Positions 41,142 to 50,543 of a stretch of DNA of 64,000 nucleotides are shown here, in pieces. Origin of the DNA: Planctomycetota bacterium (lineage in GTDB: Bacteria; Planctomycetota; MHYJ01; JACQXL01; JACQZI01). The position numbers were made by a program, and so were the translations under genes. Numbering within the stretch: position 1 is the first letter of the stretch; each line of letters starts with the position of its first letter. The notes beneath the pieces were generated by a model. It did no database searches, had not been told where the DNA came from, and saw only the letters and a list, made by a program, of their open reading frames with translations. The DNA is taken from assembly GCA_016207825.1 (NCBI GenBank), contig JACQZI010000038.1:30949-94948 (forward strand), read 5' to 3'.

Positions 41142-42140
41142 ATGTCAGAATTAAGACAGAATTTAATCAGCCGCGACTGGGTAATCATTGCAACGGAAAG
41201 GGCAAAGCGGCCGGACCAATTCGTAAAAAAAGATGCGGATAAGAAAGAACTGCCCCCTTACCAGCCTAATTGCCCCTTCTGCCCGGGGAACGAGAAACAA
41301 GCGCCGCCGGAAACTTGCCGGGTGGGCGACGAGAAATCATGGCGAGTACGGGTTGTTCCCAATAAATTCGCAGCCCTTGCCCCTGAAGGGAAAAAGGTAA
41401 GAAAGCTTGACGGGACACAACGCTCGATGAGCGGAGTGGGTTACCATGAAGTTATCGTAGAGCACCAGAAACACAATATTACAACTGCCCTTTTAAGCGT
41501 GAATGAAGTGGCAGATATTATCAGGGCCTATAGAGACCGATATCAAGCTGTAAAACAGGATGAGCGGGTTGAAAGCATCATCATTTTTAAAAACCACGGA
41601 GAGGGAGCTGGCACATCATTGGAGCACCCTCATTCACAGCTCGTGGCAACGCCGGTAGTGCCTTCCCAGATACGCCAGCGGATGGAAGAGGCAATCCGCT
41701 ACTTTGACGATACGGGTGAATGCGTTTTCTGCCACACTTTAAACGATGAGCTCAGGACAAAAGAGAGAATCATCATGGAAACAGAGCATTTTGCCGCCTT
41801 TATCCCTTACGCCGCGCTTTCGCCGTTCCATCTGTGGATACAACCGCGCCGGCACAGCTCATGTTTTGATGATATTACGGACAAGGAAATGGCCGACATG
41901 GCAAAAATACTGAAAACGGTCCTGGCAAAGCTTTATCATGGGTTGAATAACCCTGATTTCAATTACACCATCCGTTCTATCCAGACAAAACTATGCCAGA
42001 CCGAATATTTCCACTGGTATATATCAATAATTCCCAGGATTTCCAAAGCGGCCGGTTTTGAGTTGGGAAGCGGGATGTTTATAAACACGGCTTTGCCGGA
42101 ACCTTGTGCCAAGTTCTTAAGGGAAGTAAAAACACCTTAA
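41142..42140 (+). CDS. galT: Galactose-1-phosphate uridylyltransferase
   Basis: GalT exchanges UMP between UDP-glucose and galactose-1-phosphate. The HIT-superfamily motifs are present: NCPFCPGNEKQAPPE (first metal pair), RVRVVPNKFAAL, IIIFKNHGEGAGTSLEHPHSQLVATPVVP with the catalytic HPHSQ (the middle His forms the UMP adduct), CVFCHTLNDEL, and FHWYISIIPRISKAAGFELGSGMFIN at the C-terminus. Length 332 is usual. AAAGGAG precedes ATG 41142. No other Leloir-pathway gene is adjacent; the gene downstream is convergent. Confidence 0.92.
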   Translation: MSELRQNLISRDWVIIATERAKRPDQFVKKDADKKELPPYQPNCPFCPGNEKQAPPETCRVGDEKSWRVRVVPNKFAALAPEGKKVRKLDGTQRSMSGVGYHEVIVEHQKHNITTALLSVNEVADIIRAYRDRYQAVKQDERVESIIIFKNHGEGAGTSLEHPHSQLVATPVVPSQIRQRMEEAIRYFDDTGECVFCHTLNDELRTKERIIMETEHFAAFIPYAALSPFHLWIQPRRHSSCFDDITDKEMADMAKILKTVLAKLYHGLNNPDFNYTIRSIQTKLCQTEYFHWYISIIPRISKAAGFELGSGMFINTALPEPCAKFLREVKTP

Positions 42141-42180
42141 GAAGACATAGTGGTTTGTCAAAGGTGGTTTTATGGATTTG

Positions 42181-42205
42181 TCATTCCGTTTCAAGCACGG
42201 AATGA
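42181..42205. terminator. Hairpin between convergent galT and cyclase genes
   Basis: TCATTCCGT-TTCAAGC-ACGGAATGA forms a 9-bp stem with a 7-nt loop in the 82-bp convergent gap. It lacks a T-run on either side, so factor-independent termination is uncertain. Confidence 0.4.
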
Positions 42206-42222
42206 TACACGATAGAATGATA

Positions 42223-44541
42223 TTATTTCGAAGTAAGCGTATTGATTAATTCCGGAACTTCATCTTTAGGCAGTTGCTGGTATTTCAAGCACTGCCCCAA
42301 AAGTAGGGTCGTAGGGCCATCAGCAGGTTTTATCTTCCGGCATATTTTAAGCGCCTCTATTGCTTCATTCCAATTGCGTTCACGATAAGCTTTCAAGGCT
42401 TTTTCATAAGTTGCCGTCAAGTCCAATTCTTGCTCCACGGCTTCGCCTTTCTTGGCGATTAGTTCGTATATATTAACCGGCCGCTGCATTCCTTTTGCAC
42501 GGATTGTATCAAGTTCCCTTGCCTCTATAAAATCTTTTGCCTGCTTATATGTCTCACCGCTTATCATTATGCCGGTATGATAAAATTTGTTCACTCCTTC
42601 CAGCCGGCTTGCTAAATTAACTTCATCGCCCATAACCGTATAGCTCAGCACCCTCGATGAACCCAGGTTTCCGACAATCATCTGCCCGGTATTTATGCCG
42701 ATTCGGATATCGACCAGAGGCAAATTTTCCTTTTCAAAGCGTTTGTTCAATTCGGGCAATGCTTTTCGTTGGTCTAACGCCGCCCAGCAACATCTTTTGG
42801 CATGGTCGGGCGTTATCAATGGAGCACCAAAAAGTGCCATAATCGCATCGCCTTCGTATTTATCTATCATGCCCCCATTCTCCTGAATAATATCGGTCAT
42901 GGCGGTCAAATATTTGTTTATCCATTCCATAACCAAATCGGGCCCCAAGGTACTGGATTTATTGGTAAAGTTAGCGATATCAGAAAAGAAAACGGTCATA
43001 ACGCGTTTTTCCCCGCCCAGCCTTACTTTATCAGGATTTTTAATCAGGTCGCTGACGACCTCAGGAGCTAAATAACGGCCGAATACCCCCTGGATATGGC
43101 GTTTGGCCTGCTCTTCACTTATCGCTCGGTAGACTTTAATAGAAGTAAAACCGAAGAACCCAACGGTTAACGGACCGGTAAGATCAAACCATAAACCGGA
43201 TCCGGAAAATAGTTTAAACCCGATAAATGTTACAATTACCAGTACTAAAACAGTTAAAACAGCTGAAACAAAAGGCTTTAAATGGCCTGCAATCAAGGTA
43301 ACCAACACCCCGATTAAAACTATTATAAGGATATTAATCAATCCAGAAGCTTTATGTATAAAATTATTTGTAAGAATCATATTCATAATACCCGAATGCA
43401 TCATTACGCCCGGAACCATCGGGGCGTTGGGAGTCGGCTTCAAATCAGTGCTACCTCCGGCGACCATCCCGATTATGCATATTTTGTCCTTTATTTTAGG
43501 AATCAATTTCCGTTTTATTTCTTCGTATTCTTCTTTGAGCCCAAGGTTTTCTTCTGATTTAAGTCCGGTCTTGCGAAAATATTCGGTTAGATATGTATAG
43601 GGGATATGCTCAAAAATATTATTCCATGCGACATCGCGGTTTCCCATCCAGTTTATAACCACCTGCCCCTGCTCATCTATGGGGATAATGATAGGCGGCT
43701 GATTCTGCCTTTTTAGCTCTATATGTTTCCCCGGAATAATATCTATCATCTCCGGCCGGATACCGAGAGTATCACAAGCAACCCTGAAAGCCAATTGAGA
43801 ATATATTTTCCCGTTATACAATCTCACAAGCTTTACATGCCTTAGGATTCCGTCTGAATCAGGATCGATATTCACAAAACCAATCCCTTTGGCATAATTC
43901 AAAACCGGTAATTGAATATGATTTTCCTGCGGTATTATCCGATGGCGTTCAGTCAAATAAGGGATGTGAAAAGGGATTCCTTCAAATGTTTCAGGCTGTT
44001 TCGGCTTATCCTTGATAAAGTTAGAGGCAAGATAAATATTTTTACAGAATTTTATAGCTCCTGAAAACTGTTTATCAACATCAGCCCTATCAGCTATTTC
44101 TTCCGCGATTTTATTCTGCAGTTGCAAAACATATTCATTATATTCTTGAGGGGAGTAATTCTTATCGGGAAGATTGTTCAGTAATGAGGTTTCGACCGCG
44201 CCCTGGATTTCTTTCGGGTTAGGCAAAGCCCTGTCAGACTGTTCAAAGAACTCCACATCAAAAGCAACCATTTTTGCTCCGAGGTCGTAAAGAACATCCA
44301 AAAGTTCAGCGTGTTTATTCCTAGACCAAGGCCAGCGTCCGATCACTTCCAGCGACTTATCGTCAATATCAATATGGGTAATTTGGTTGGAAAGAGGAAT
44401 GGGTTCCCTGAACTGGAAACGGAAATCAAGAAATTTATTTTCTATCCATTGGTAAGAAGGCGTATAACTAAAAATTATAACCAGCAGGATAATGGAAAAG
44501 CCGATAAGATAGGCTTTCCAAGAAGATGGTTTATGCTCCAC
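42223..44541 (-). CDS. CHASE2-domain adenylate/guanylate cyclase
   Basis: This is a transmembrane class III nucleotidyl cyclase. After TM1 (AYLIGFSIILLVIIFSYTPS) comes a periplasmic CHASE2 sensor of about 330 residues (ITHIDIDDKSLEVIGRWPWS RNKHAELL and MVAFDVEFFEQSD). Three more membrane helices follow around residues 390-455 (LINILIIVLIGVLVTLIAGH). The catalytic domain begins RVMTVFFSDIANFTNKSSTL, with GGMIDKYEGDAIMALFGAP and RIGINTGQMIVGNLGSSRVLSYTVMGDEVNLASRLEG; metal-binding Asp residues are present. A short TPR-like tail ends the protein. It is last of a four-gene operon with a FecR protein and an outer-membrane barrel, so it probably signals an envelope or ion condition through cAMP or cGMP. 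Confidence 0.92.
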   Translation of the reverse strand: MEHKPSSWKAYLIGFSIILLVIIFSYTPSYQWIENKFLDFRFQFREPIPLSNQITHIDIDDKSLEVIGRWPWSRNKHAELLDVLYDLGAKMVAFDVEFFEQSDRALPNPKEIQGAVETSLLNNLPDKNYSPQEYNEYVLQLQNKIAEEIADRADVDKQFSGAIKFCKNIYLASNFIKDKPKQPETFEGIPFHIPYLTERHRIIPQENHIQLPVLNYAKGIGFVNIDPDSDGILRHVKLVRLYNGKIYSQLAFRVACDTLGIRPEMIDIIPGKHIELKRQNQPPIIIPIDEQGQVVINWMGNRDVAWNNIFEHIPYTYLTEYFRKTGLKSEENLGLKEEYEEIKRKLIPKIKDKICIIGMVAGGSTDLKPTPNAPMVPGVMMHSGIMNMILTNNFIHKASGLINILIIVLIGVLVTLIAGHLKPFVSAVLTVLVLVIVTFIGFKLFSGSGLWFDLTGPLTVGFFGFTSIKVYRAISEEQAKRHIQGVFGRYLAPEVVSDLIKNPDKVRLGGEKRVMTVFFSDIANFTNKSSTLGPDLVMEWINKYLTAMTDIIQENGGMIDKYEGDAIMALFGAPLITPDHAKRCCWAALDQRKALPELNKRFEKENLPLVDIRIGINTGQMIVGNLGSSRVLSYTVMGDEVNLASRLEGVNKFYHTGIMISGETYKQAKDFIEARELDTIRAKGMQRPVNIYELIAKKGEAVEQELDLTATYEKALKAYRERNWNEAIEALKICRKIKPADGPTTLLLGQCLKYQQLPKDEVPELINTLTSK

Positions 44542-44564
44542 GATTTAATCTATTCAAAATGCCG

Positions 44565-45602
44565 CTAATTAACAAACCCACATTCACAACAACCGGGACA
44601 AAGTCCGCATTCAGGGCAAAGCGAACATGATGGATAACCGCATCCCGGGCATGTGAATAATTGTGGCTCTCCGCCGCATATGCAAGGGTAATAACCGCAT
44701 ATGGGACATACCAAGTCCTGAACGTAATTATTATATTCATTAAGCTGTTCATCAGTCGGTTTTTCCTGCTCTTCTATCTTATCCAGGACGGGATTATTCG
44801 TTTCCGAATTAGCATCGCTAATCAGGTCACCGCCGGTAGCAGGGGTATTAAATGAATTCAAAAATTCATCACTGGTCACTCCGTTCGGAGCAATATTGGC
44901 AACTGTATCCATAATCGCATTTTCAATGGGGTTTATCAGGGTGTCATTAGTTGTTTCACCTCCGCCTACAGGCATTGACCCTTCCTGGGTATCATATTGA
45001 ACCTCACCGGAATCCACTGAAATCGAATCTCCGAAATGCTGTGAACTTTCCACCTCTTCTATTTCCGTACCGCGCACCGATGCGGTTGCATTCGGGGTGG
45101 AAATCTTCATGTCTGTCTTAACAGGCTGGTCTTCAGTTACCTTAACACGGATAGAACCAACCCGTATTTTAAGGTTTGTTTCCACCGTAGCACCCTTTTG
45201 TTCAAAACGGCTGATATTCATCTGGGTCAACGGCTTTACCACCACGGTGCTGTTATCAGCAAACAATAATACTATCTTCGACTTAAATCCGGTTGAAACA
45301 CGTGTCCCCTCTTTAAGCTTCATTCCTTTTTCCGCCGGAATCCATTCTTTTTCCCCGGGTAATTTCACCTCCACTTCGCCTTCTACGGCATCAACGGTAA
45401 CCTCTAAAACCTCACCTCCGGATTCCGGTTTAGATTCGGGTTTTGCTTCCGGCTTAACCTCTGGTTTCACCTCCGGCTTAGTCTCATCTGCAGATTTTTC
45501 TGCGGCAGCTTTACCGAAATCACCGGCATCCTGCGACAATGCATTAAGGCCACAAAGCAACAATCCGCACACCAATATCAAACAGACTTTCGTTTTTATC
45601 AT
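44565..45602 (-). CDS. FecR-domain exported protein with Cys-rich tail
   Basis: After a signal peptide (VCLILVCGLLLCGLNALSQ) there is a KPE-repeat linker (KPEVKPEVKPEAKPESKPES). A FecR domain follows: VDAVEGEVEVKLPGEKEWIPAEKGMKLKEGTRVSTGFKSKIVLLFADNSTVVV, then SIRVKVTEDQ and ISTPNATASVRGTE. FecR domains in such proteins act as periplasmic or surface adhesion and signalling modules. The last 48 residues hold 13 cysteines in CPxC, CGxCPxC and CPGC style (CPICGYYPCICGG, CSLCPECGLCPGCCECGF), an unusual tail for an exported protein. Its ribosome site lies within the acidic 3' codons of the upstream gene. Confidence 0.87.
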   Translation of the reverse strand: MIKTKVCLILVCGLLLCGLNALSQDAGDFGKAAAEKSADETKPEVKPEVKPEAKPESKPESGGEVLEVTVDAVEGEVEVKLPGEKEWIPAEKGMKLKEGTRVSTGFKSKIVLLFADNSTVVVKPLTQMNISRFEQKGATVETNLKIRVGSIRVKVTEDQPVKTDMKISTPNATASVRGTEIEEVESSQHFGDSISVDSGEVQYDTQEGSMPVGGGETTNDTLINPIENAIMDTVANIAPNGVTSDEFLNSFNTPATGGDLISDANSETNNPVLDKIEEQEKPTDEQLNEYNNYVQDLVCPICGYYPCICGGEPQLFTCPGCGYPSCSLCPECGLCPGCCECGFVN

Positions 45603-45605
45603 ATA

Positions 45606-46235
45606 TTATTTTTCCTCCTCTTCCGACTTCTTAGTTGCCGGCTTTTCCTTAACCGGTTCTTTGTTTCCTGTTTTCTTTTCTTCCTTAATTTCTTTTTTGG
45701 GCTCTTCTTTTTCCCTTTTAGTTACCGGTTGTTTATTTTCTTGGGGAGTAGAAACTTCTTTCCTGTCATTGTTTTCTTCCTGGTAATCACCGGAATTGGC
45801 AAGAATACTGATAAGTTCTTCTCCGGAAAGGAGCTGACCAGGATAGCCGGAAGCCAGGAGCTTCTTATCCACGCATTCCCTGAAAGCATATCTGGGTGAA
45901 AGCCCGAATAATTTCACGGTTAATCCGCCCTTAAGCTTAAGGATTTTAAACAACATATAAGCAAGCTCTTCACGGCTTAGAAAATCATTTTCTTTCTTAT
46001 CGCCCCAGTTTGAAGGAATAATTTTATCAGCCAAAAGGCCGTCTCTTAATTCTTCGAATTTAGCCTTGGGGCTGTCCTTTCCTGTTTGCAATATGGCAGC
46101 AATCCGGCAGGCATCATAATAGGTCGCATTGCCTTTATTGACTAATTCGCGGAAATATGAAGTATCAGCGTAAGAAAAGCCGTTAAGTATCAAAAGCATT
46201 ATAATGACTGCCAGTATTTTCCCGAACGCTTTCAT
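45606..46235 (-). CDS. Exported protein with Lys/Glu-rich tail
   Basis: A signal peptide (FGKILAVIIMLLILNGFSYA) is followed by about 130 residues of globular sequence (YFRELVNKGNATYYDACRIA AIL, LSREELAYMLFKILKLKGGL TVKLFGLSPRYAFRECV). This resembles an SLH-like or helical structural domain, but I do not recognise a family. The C-terminal 55 residues are almost all Lys, Glu and Pro (KEEPKKEIKEEKKTGNKEP), likely a flexible spacer. Because it sits between an outer-membrane barrel and a FecR protein in one operon, with 3 bp to the latter, it probably belongs to the same envelope assembly. Confidence 0.7.
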   Translation of the reverse strand: MKAFGKILAVIIMLLILNGFSYADTSYFRELVNKGNATYYDACRIAAILQTGKDSPKAKFEELRDGLLADKIIPSNWGDKKENDFLSREELAYMLFKILKLKGGLTVKLFGLSPRYAFRECVDKKLLASGYPGQLLSGEELISILANSGDYQEENNDRKEVSTPQENKQPVTKREKEEPKKEIKEEKKTGNKEPVKEKPATKKSEEEEK

Positions 46236-46250
46236 TTTATTTCTCCTTTC

Positions 46251-47660
46251 TCAGAACGAATAGCTTAAAGTGAAACTTAAGAATGAAGTTTCTTCATCTG
46301 CCGTAGCCGGATAAGCGTTGCCCGGCGTAAACCTTCCGCCTCTCAAAGAAAATGTCAAATCAGAAAGCATCTTCCAATTAAAATACAGGTCGATTTCCTT
46401 GCCGATATCTTCCTTGGCAACGCTCGCGCTAAGGTCTGAAATCACGCCTTCTTTTTTATCTTTCGAAAACATATAGTAAGCAACGCCTAATTCCGAATCC
46501 TGGCATAAGGCTTTATCTTTAATCGGCTTAACTGAAATCATTAAGCTATACATCGAAAGATTAGAAATCTTCGGCTGAAGCACAAACCCGGTTAAAGAAT
46601 AGCCAAAAGACAAAAAACCCGTATCGTTTGTATTCACCTGGTTTCCACCGATAGTATTAGTAACACTTCCGCGGTCTTTATCTCCTGAACCGAATAAATA
46701 TTTAACTGTAAAAACAGGGTCTAATACGGTTTTCGGCAGATACTTTAACTCAAAAGTATAAGCGGAAGCTTTAATAGTTTCCTTATCTGTACTTGATAAA
46801 GACGCATAGCTTTTTCCCGTTTCCTTAATATATTCCGCCGTATATTGGAGTCTCGGAAACAAAACGCCTTTCATCCCGATGCCGTAATATTTGGAGTTAT
46901 AATCATATTCCTGAGCGGCATCATCAGGCGTTTCTTTGTTATTATCCGTTTGTATCAAGCAAATAAGATAGGGCTTGTGTTTTCCTAATCTTTTATAATC
47001 CACCTGCAATCCTAAAAAACTTCGCCTGCTACGATCAGGATTGGGACGGCTACGGTCAATATCGTTAGAGGTTTTAATGGTCTGCGCAACAATTACCGTG
47101 CTTTGAATTCCAGGGAAAGAAAGATTCAGTTTCAATCCGTCGTCCACCCGGCTATAAACCAAACCAGTCCCCAACAATGAAAACTGGCGGCCGACACTCG
47201 CTTTTATCTTGGGATTCACCATCTCGGCTGTATCATCTCCGTATAAAGCTTCAACCAAATCCACCATATAAAAGCCCTGATCCAAACGGGGCGTAATAAA
47301 ATCATGGTCATCGCCGCCGTAACTATCATGGCGGTTATAATCAAATAGCAATGTTTTGAAGCGGAAATAAAACTCGTGGTATTTATTAATTAAGCATTTA
47401 GCCCAAAAACGACCGTCCCATGTACGCAATGTCCTTTGTTTATCAGGGTCTTCAAAAATAAAGGTGGAATACCTTAACCATCCACCGTAATCATAAAGAA
47501 AACCGCGGTCTGTTTTTTCTATCCTAATGGTTTCCTCTAACTCTTCCCTGATTTCCTGTTCCACGTAATCTTTCTCTATATCATCCTGTGCCCATATTAG
47601 TTGGCCGAATAAAAACACCATTAATAAAACACTTGCAGTTAAACAAAAAGCTTTGAACAT
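46251..47660 (-). CDS. Outer-membrane beta-barrel protein
   Basis: The signal peptide (FCLTASVLLMVFLFGQLIWA) is followed by a short coiled segment (DYVEQEIREELEETIRIE). About 400 residues of alternating hydrophobic and polar strands then follow (WLRYSTFIFEDPDKQRTLRT, YHEFYFRFKTLLFDY, LGLQVDYKRLGKHKPYLICL IQ), ending TSFLSFTLSYSF. A terminal Phe after alternating residues is the BAM recognition signal of outer-membrane proteins. The layout resembles alginate-export or porin-like barrels. It is the first gene of the operon with the FecR protein and the CHASE2 cyclase, and has a good ribosome site (AAAGGAG). Confidence 0.82.
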   Translation of the reverse strand: MFKAFCLTASVLLMVFLFGQLIWAQDDIEKDYVEQEIREELEETIRIEKTDRGFLYDYGGWLRYSTFIFEDPDKQRTLRTWDGRFWAKCLINKYHEFYFRFKTLLFDYNRHDSYGGDDHDFITPRLDQGFYMVDLVEALYGDDTAEMVNPKIKASVGRQFSLLGTGLVYSRVDDGLKLNLSFPGIQSTVIVAQTIKTSNDIDRSRPNPDRSRRSFLGLQVDYKRLGKHKPYLICLIQTDNNKETPDDAAQEYDYNSKYYGIGMKGVLFPRLQYTAEYIKETGKSYASLSSTDKETIKASAYTFELKYLPKTVLDPVFTVKYLFGSGDKDRGSVTNTIGGNQVNTNDTGFLSFGYSLTGFVLQPKISNLSMYSLMISVKPIKDKALCQDSELGVAYYMFSKDKKEGVISDLSASVAKEDIGKEIDLYFNWKMLSDLTFSLRGGRFTPGNAYPATADEETSFLSFTLSYSF

Positions 47661-47696
47661 TATTTTGCTCCTTTATTCTGAATGCGGAACTAATTG

Positions 47697-47725
47697 TTTT
47701 TATCAAAAAACATGGGGTATGTCAA
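47697..47725 (-). promoter_or_regulatory. Promoter of the barrel-FecR-cyclase operon
   Basis: Minus strand TTGACA (47725-47720), 17-bp spacer, TAAAAA (47702-47697), giving a leader of about 30 nt before ATG 47660. Confidence 0.6.
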
Positions 47726-47759
47726 ACAATTTATCCCTGCCGATAGCATGCAATTTATA

Positions 47760-47787
47760 TTGACCAAGACGCGATTAACCCTATAAT
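47760..47787 (+). promoter_or_regulatory. Promoter of the acyl-CoA synthetase gene
   Basis: TTGACC (47760-47765), 16-bp spacer, TATAAT (47782-47787), about 36 bp before ATG 47823. It is divergent from the barrel operon promoter 35 bp away. Confidence 0.78.
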
Positions 47788-47822
47788 TACAATAAAATAA
47801 CGCTATTATAAGGAGCTTGATT

Positions 47823-49775
47823 ATGAACGACATAATCTGGAAACCGTATGGTGATTATCAGACCAAAAGCAATATCACCCGCTTCATGCAAAAGTATAAT
47901 ATTAAAACCTATGACGAGCTCATAAAAAAATCCACCACTGATATCGAATGGTTCTGGGACGCCGCCTTAAAAAACCTCAATATGAAATGGATTAAACCAT
48001 ATTCAAAAATACTGGACCAATCAAAAGGATTCCCTTGGGCGAAATGGTTTATAGACGGCAAGATAAATATCGTTGATAACTGTATAGACCGGCATCTCCC
48101 GAAACTTGCCGAAAAACTCGCCTTTATCTGGGAAGGCGACGACGGCTCGGTAAAAAAAATCACTTATTCCGAACTTAATAAAAACGTCTGCAAAGCCTCC
48201 AACGCCCTGAAATCACTTGGCATAAAAAAAGGCGACAAAATCGGCATCTATATGCCGATGATTCCGGAAATCGTCTACGCCTTCTTCGCCTGCCTTAAAA
48301 TAGGCGCCGTGGCGATACCGGTCTTTTCCGGATTCGGTTCAATGGCTTTATCCGACCGATTAAGCGATGCCGGAGCGAAACTCCTCTTCACCGCGGACGG
48401 CGGATACCGGCGCGGCAAGCCGGTGGAGATTAAAAAGGAAGCCGATATCGCCCTGGAAAAAGCGCCCAGCGTCAAGAATGTAATCGTCGCCAGGCACACC
48501 AAGCAAAAAGTCGGAATGAAACAAGGCAGGGATTTCTACTGGGATGAGATTGCCGACAAGCAATCCGAAAAATGCCCCACCGAAGTAATGGAAGCGGAAG
48601 ATTATTCCATCATCATATACACCTCCGGCACCACCGGAAAGCCGAAAGGCACGGTCCACACCCACGCCGGCGCTATGGCGCAGATGGCAAAGGAGCTGGG
48701 TTATTATTTTGACGTCAAGCCGGATGACACCTTTTTCTGGGTGACCGATATCGGCTGGATGATGGGGCCGTGGGAGATGATAGGAGTGTCTTTCTTTGGA
48801 GCGACATTTGTGGTCTTTGAAGGCGCGCCGAACTACCCGAATCCGGACAGGCTCTGGGAAATGATAGAGCGCCACAAGATAAATTCCCTGGGTATTTCAC
48901 CCACCGCCATCAGGCTCTTAATCACTTACGGCGACCAGTGGGTTGATAAATATCCCATGAATACACTGCGCATACTCGGCTCAACCGGCGAACCCTGGGA
49001 CCCGGAATCTTACATGTGGTTCTTTGAAAAGGTCGGCAGGAAACGCTGTCCGATTATCAATATCTCCGGCGGAACGGAAATAGTCGGCTGCCTTTTATCC
49101 CCGCTTCCCATTACCGAACTCAAACCCTGCACCCTGCGCGGGCCGGGGCTCGGTATGGATATAGATGTATTCGATGATAACGGAAAGCCCATCCGGGGCG
49201 GAATCGGGCACTTGGTCTGCAAAAAACCGGCGCCTTCCATGACAAAAGGGTTCCTGAACGACCCGCAACGGTATCTCGATACTTATTTTTCCAAATGGAA
49301 AGATAACCCGCAATTAGCGGGACAGGTCTGGTACCACGGCGACTGGGCAAAAGTGGATGAAGATGGATTCTGGTTCCTTTACGGCCGGAGTGATGACACG
49401 ATAAAAGTGGCCGGCAAACGCACCGGCCCGGCTGAAATAGAAGCCGCCCTGATTGAACACGAAGCCGTTGCCGAGGCCGCGGCCATCGGAGTGCCCCACG
49501 ACATCAAAGGCGAAGGAGTCGTCTGTTTTGTGGTGCTTAATCCCTCTTATAAAGCCGATGAAAAACTAAGGGAAGAATTAAAGGCACAGGTGGTGAAGCA
49601 TCTGGGCAAGACCCTTAAGCCGGAGGCTTTGAAATTCGTAAAAGGGCTTCCCAAAACCCGCTCCGCTAAAATCGTGCGCGGAGTGATAAAAAAGAAATAC
49701 CTGGGAGAAAACCTGGGAGATATTTCTTCTGTCGAAAACCACGATATGATTGAAGAAATCACCAGGGCAATCTGA
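47823..49775 (+). CDS. AMP-forming acetyl-/acyl-CoA synthetase
   Basis: This is an adenylate-forming ligase that activates a short carboxylic acid and transfers it to CoA. Motifs: IIYTSGTTGKPKGTVHTHAG (P-loop), FFWVTDIGWMMGPWEMIG, NISGGTEIVGCLLSPLP, YHGDWAKVDEDGFWFLYGRSDDTIKVAGKRTGPAEIE, and a C-terminal domain with LPKTRSAKIVRGVIKKKY, in which the Lys near the end is the acetylation-controlled catalytic residue. The N-terminal region (WFWDAALKNLNMKWIKPYSK) is of the Acs/propionyl type. Substrate choice cannot be read with certainty. ATG 47823 follows AAGGAG by 7 bases. It complements the ADP-forming enzyme at 30142, which favours acid release. Confidence 0.9.
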   Translation: MNDIIWKPYGDYQTKSNITRFMQKYNIKTYDELIKKSTTDIEWFWDAALKNLNMKWIKPYSKILDQSKGFPWAKWFIDGKINIVDNCIDRHLPKLAEKLAFIWEGDDGSVKKITYSELNKNVCKASNALKSLGIKKGDKIGIYMPMIPEIVYAFFACLKIGAVAIPVFSGFGSMALSDRLSDAGAKLLFTADGGYRRGKPVEIKKEADIALEKAPSVKNVIVARHTKQKVGMKQGRDFYWDEIADKQSEKCPTEVMEAEDYSIIIYTSGTTGKPKGTVHTHAGAMAQMAKELGYYFDVKPDDTFFWVTDIGWMMGPWEMIGVSFFGATFVVFEGAPNYPNPDRLWEMIERHKINSLGISPTAIRLLITYGDQWVDKYPMNTLRILGSTGEPWDPESYMWFFEKVGRKRCPIINISGGTEIVGCLLSPLPITELKPCTLRGPGLGMDIDVFDDNGKPIRGGIGHLVCKKPAPSMTKGFLNDPQRYLDTYFSKWKDNPQLAGQVWYHGDWAKVDEDGFWFLYGRSDDTIKVAGKRTGPAEIEAALIEHEAVAEAAAIGVPHDIKGEGVVCFVVLNPSYKADEKLREELKAQVVKHLGKTLKPEALKFVKGLPKTRSAKIVRGVIKKKYLGENLGDISSVENHDMIEEITRAI

Positions 49776-49797
49776 TAGGGATAAGATGGTAGGATAA

Positions 49798-49824
49798 CCC
49801 AACACATAAGGCTTATGTGCTGGG
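49798..49824. terminator. Hairpin between the acyl-CoA synthetase gene and rnc
   Basis: CCCAACACATAAG and CTTATGTGCTGGG pair with one mismatch. ATAAGATGG and ATCAACTTATCC units around it resemble the short repeats near the second four-helix-bundle gene. No T-run follows, so termination is uncertain. Confidence 0.4.
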
Positions 49825-49882
49825 TCAACATATCAACTTATCCTCTTATTCACCATAGGGTGAAGAAAGGATACCAAAGCAA

Positions 49883-50542
49883 ATGAACACCATCTTCGGC
49901 TACACTTTCCGCGATGAAGCGCTCCTGGAACAGGCACTGCGGCATTCATCCGCCAAGACGGAAACACTGCCCAGCAACGAACGTCTCGAATTTTTGGGCG
50001 ATGCCGTCATCGGACTGGTTATTTCCGATATCCTCTACAAAAAATTCCCGGATAAAGAGGAGGGCGAGCTTACCATCATAAAATCCGAAGTGGTCAGCCG
50101 TCCGATTATGGCGAATATCGCGCATGAACAAGGATTGCAAGAATTTCTCCAGACAGGCAAAGGCATAAAACAAATGCCGGAGTCGATTCTTTCCAACGCG
50201 GTCGAATCCATCATCGGCGCCATCTACCTTGAAGGCGGGATGGAGGCGTCTTTCGGCATAATAAACAATCTCTTTTCCCAAAAGGTTGAGGAAATCAGCC
50301 TGCGCCCGCAGGAAATGAACTACAAAGCCCTGCTCCAGCATTTCACCCAGAAAGAGTATAATTCCGTTCCGCAATATAAGCTCATCAAGACAACCGGACC
50401 GGCGCACGAGCCGTTTTTTGAGGTATCTGTCGGAGTCGAAGGAACTATTTACGGACCCGGTTCGGGAAAAACCAAGAAAGAAGCCGAACAGCAGGCGGCG
50501 AAAATGGCGCTGGAAAAAATCAGGGAAACAAACTCAATATAA
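49883..50542 (+). CDS. rnc: Ribonuclease III
   Basis: RNase III cleaves double-stranded RNA, including rRNA precursors and, where present, 23S intervening sequences. The catalytic domain has the signature NERLEFLGDAVIGLVISDIL and AVESIIGAIYLEGGM with the conserved Glu. The C-terminal dsRNA-binding domain is NYKALLQHFTQKEYNSVPQYKLIKTTGPAHEPFFEVSVGVEG... through KKEAEQQAAKMALEKI. Length 219 is typical. AAGGAT precedes ATG 49883. ksgA follows 1 bp after its stop, so both are rRNA-maturation genes on one transcript. Confidence 0.96.
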   Translation: MNTIFGYTFRDEALLEQALRHSSAKTETLPSNERLEFLGDAVIGLVISDILYKKFPDKEEGELTIIKSEVVSRPIMANIAHEQGLQEFLQTGKGIKQMPESILSNAVESIIGAIYLEGGMEASFGIINNLFSQKVEEISLRPQEMNYKALLQHFTQKEYNSVPQYKLIKTTGPAHEPFFEVSVGVEGTIYGPGSGKTKKEAEQQAAKMALEKIRETNSI

Positions 50543-50543
50543 A

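Noticed and set aside
42181-42205. Strong bidirectional terminator
   Set aside because: The stem is good but there is no U-tract on either strand, so it is kept only as a low-confidence terminator.
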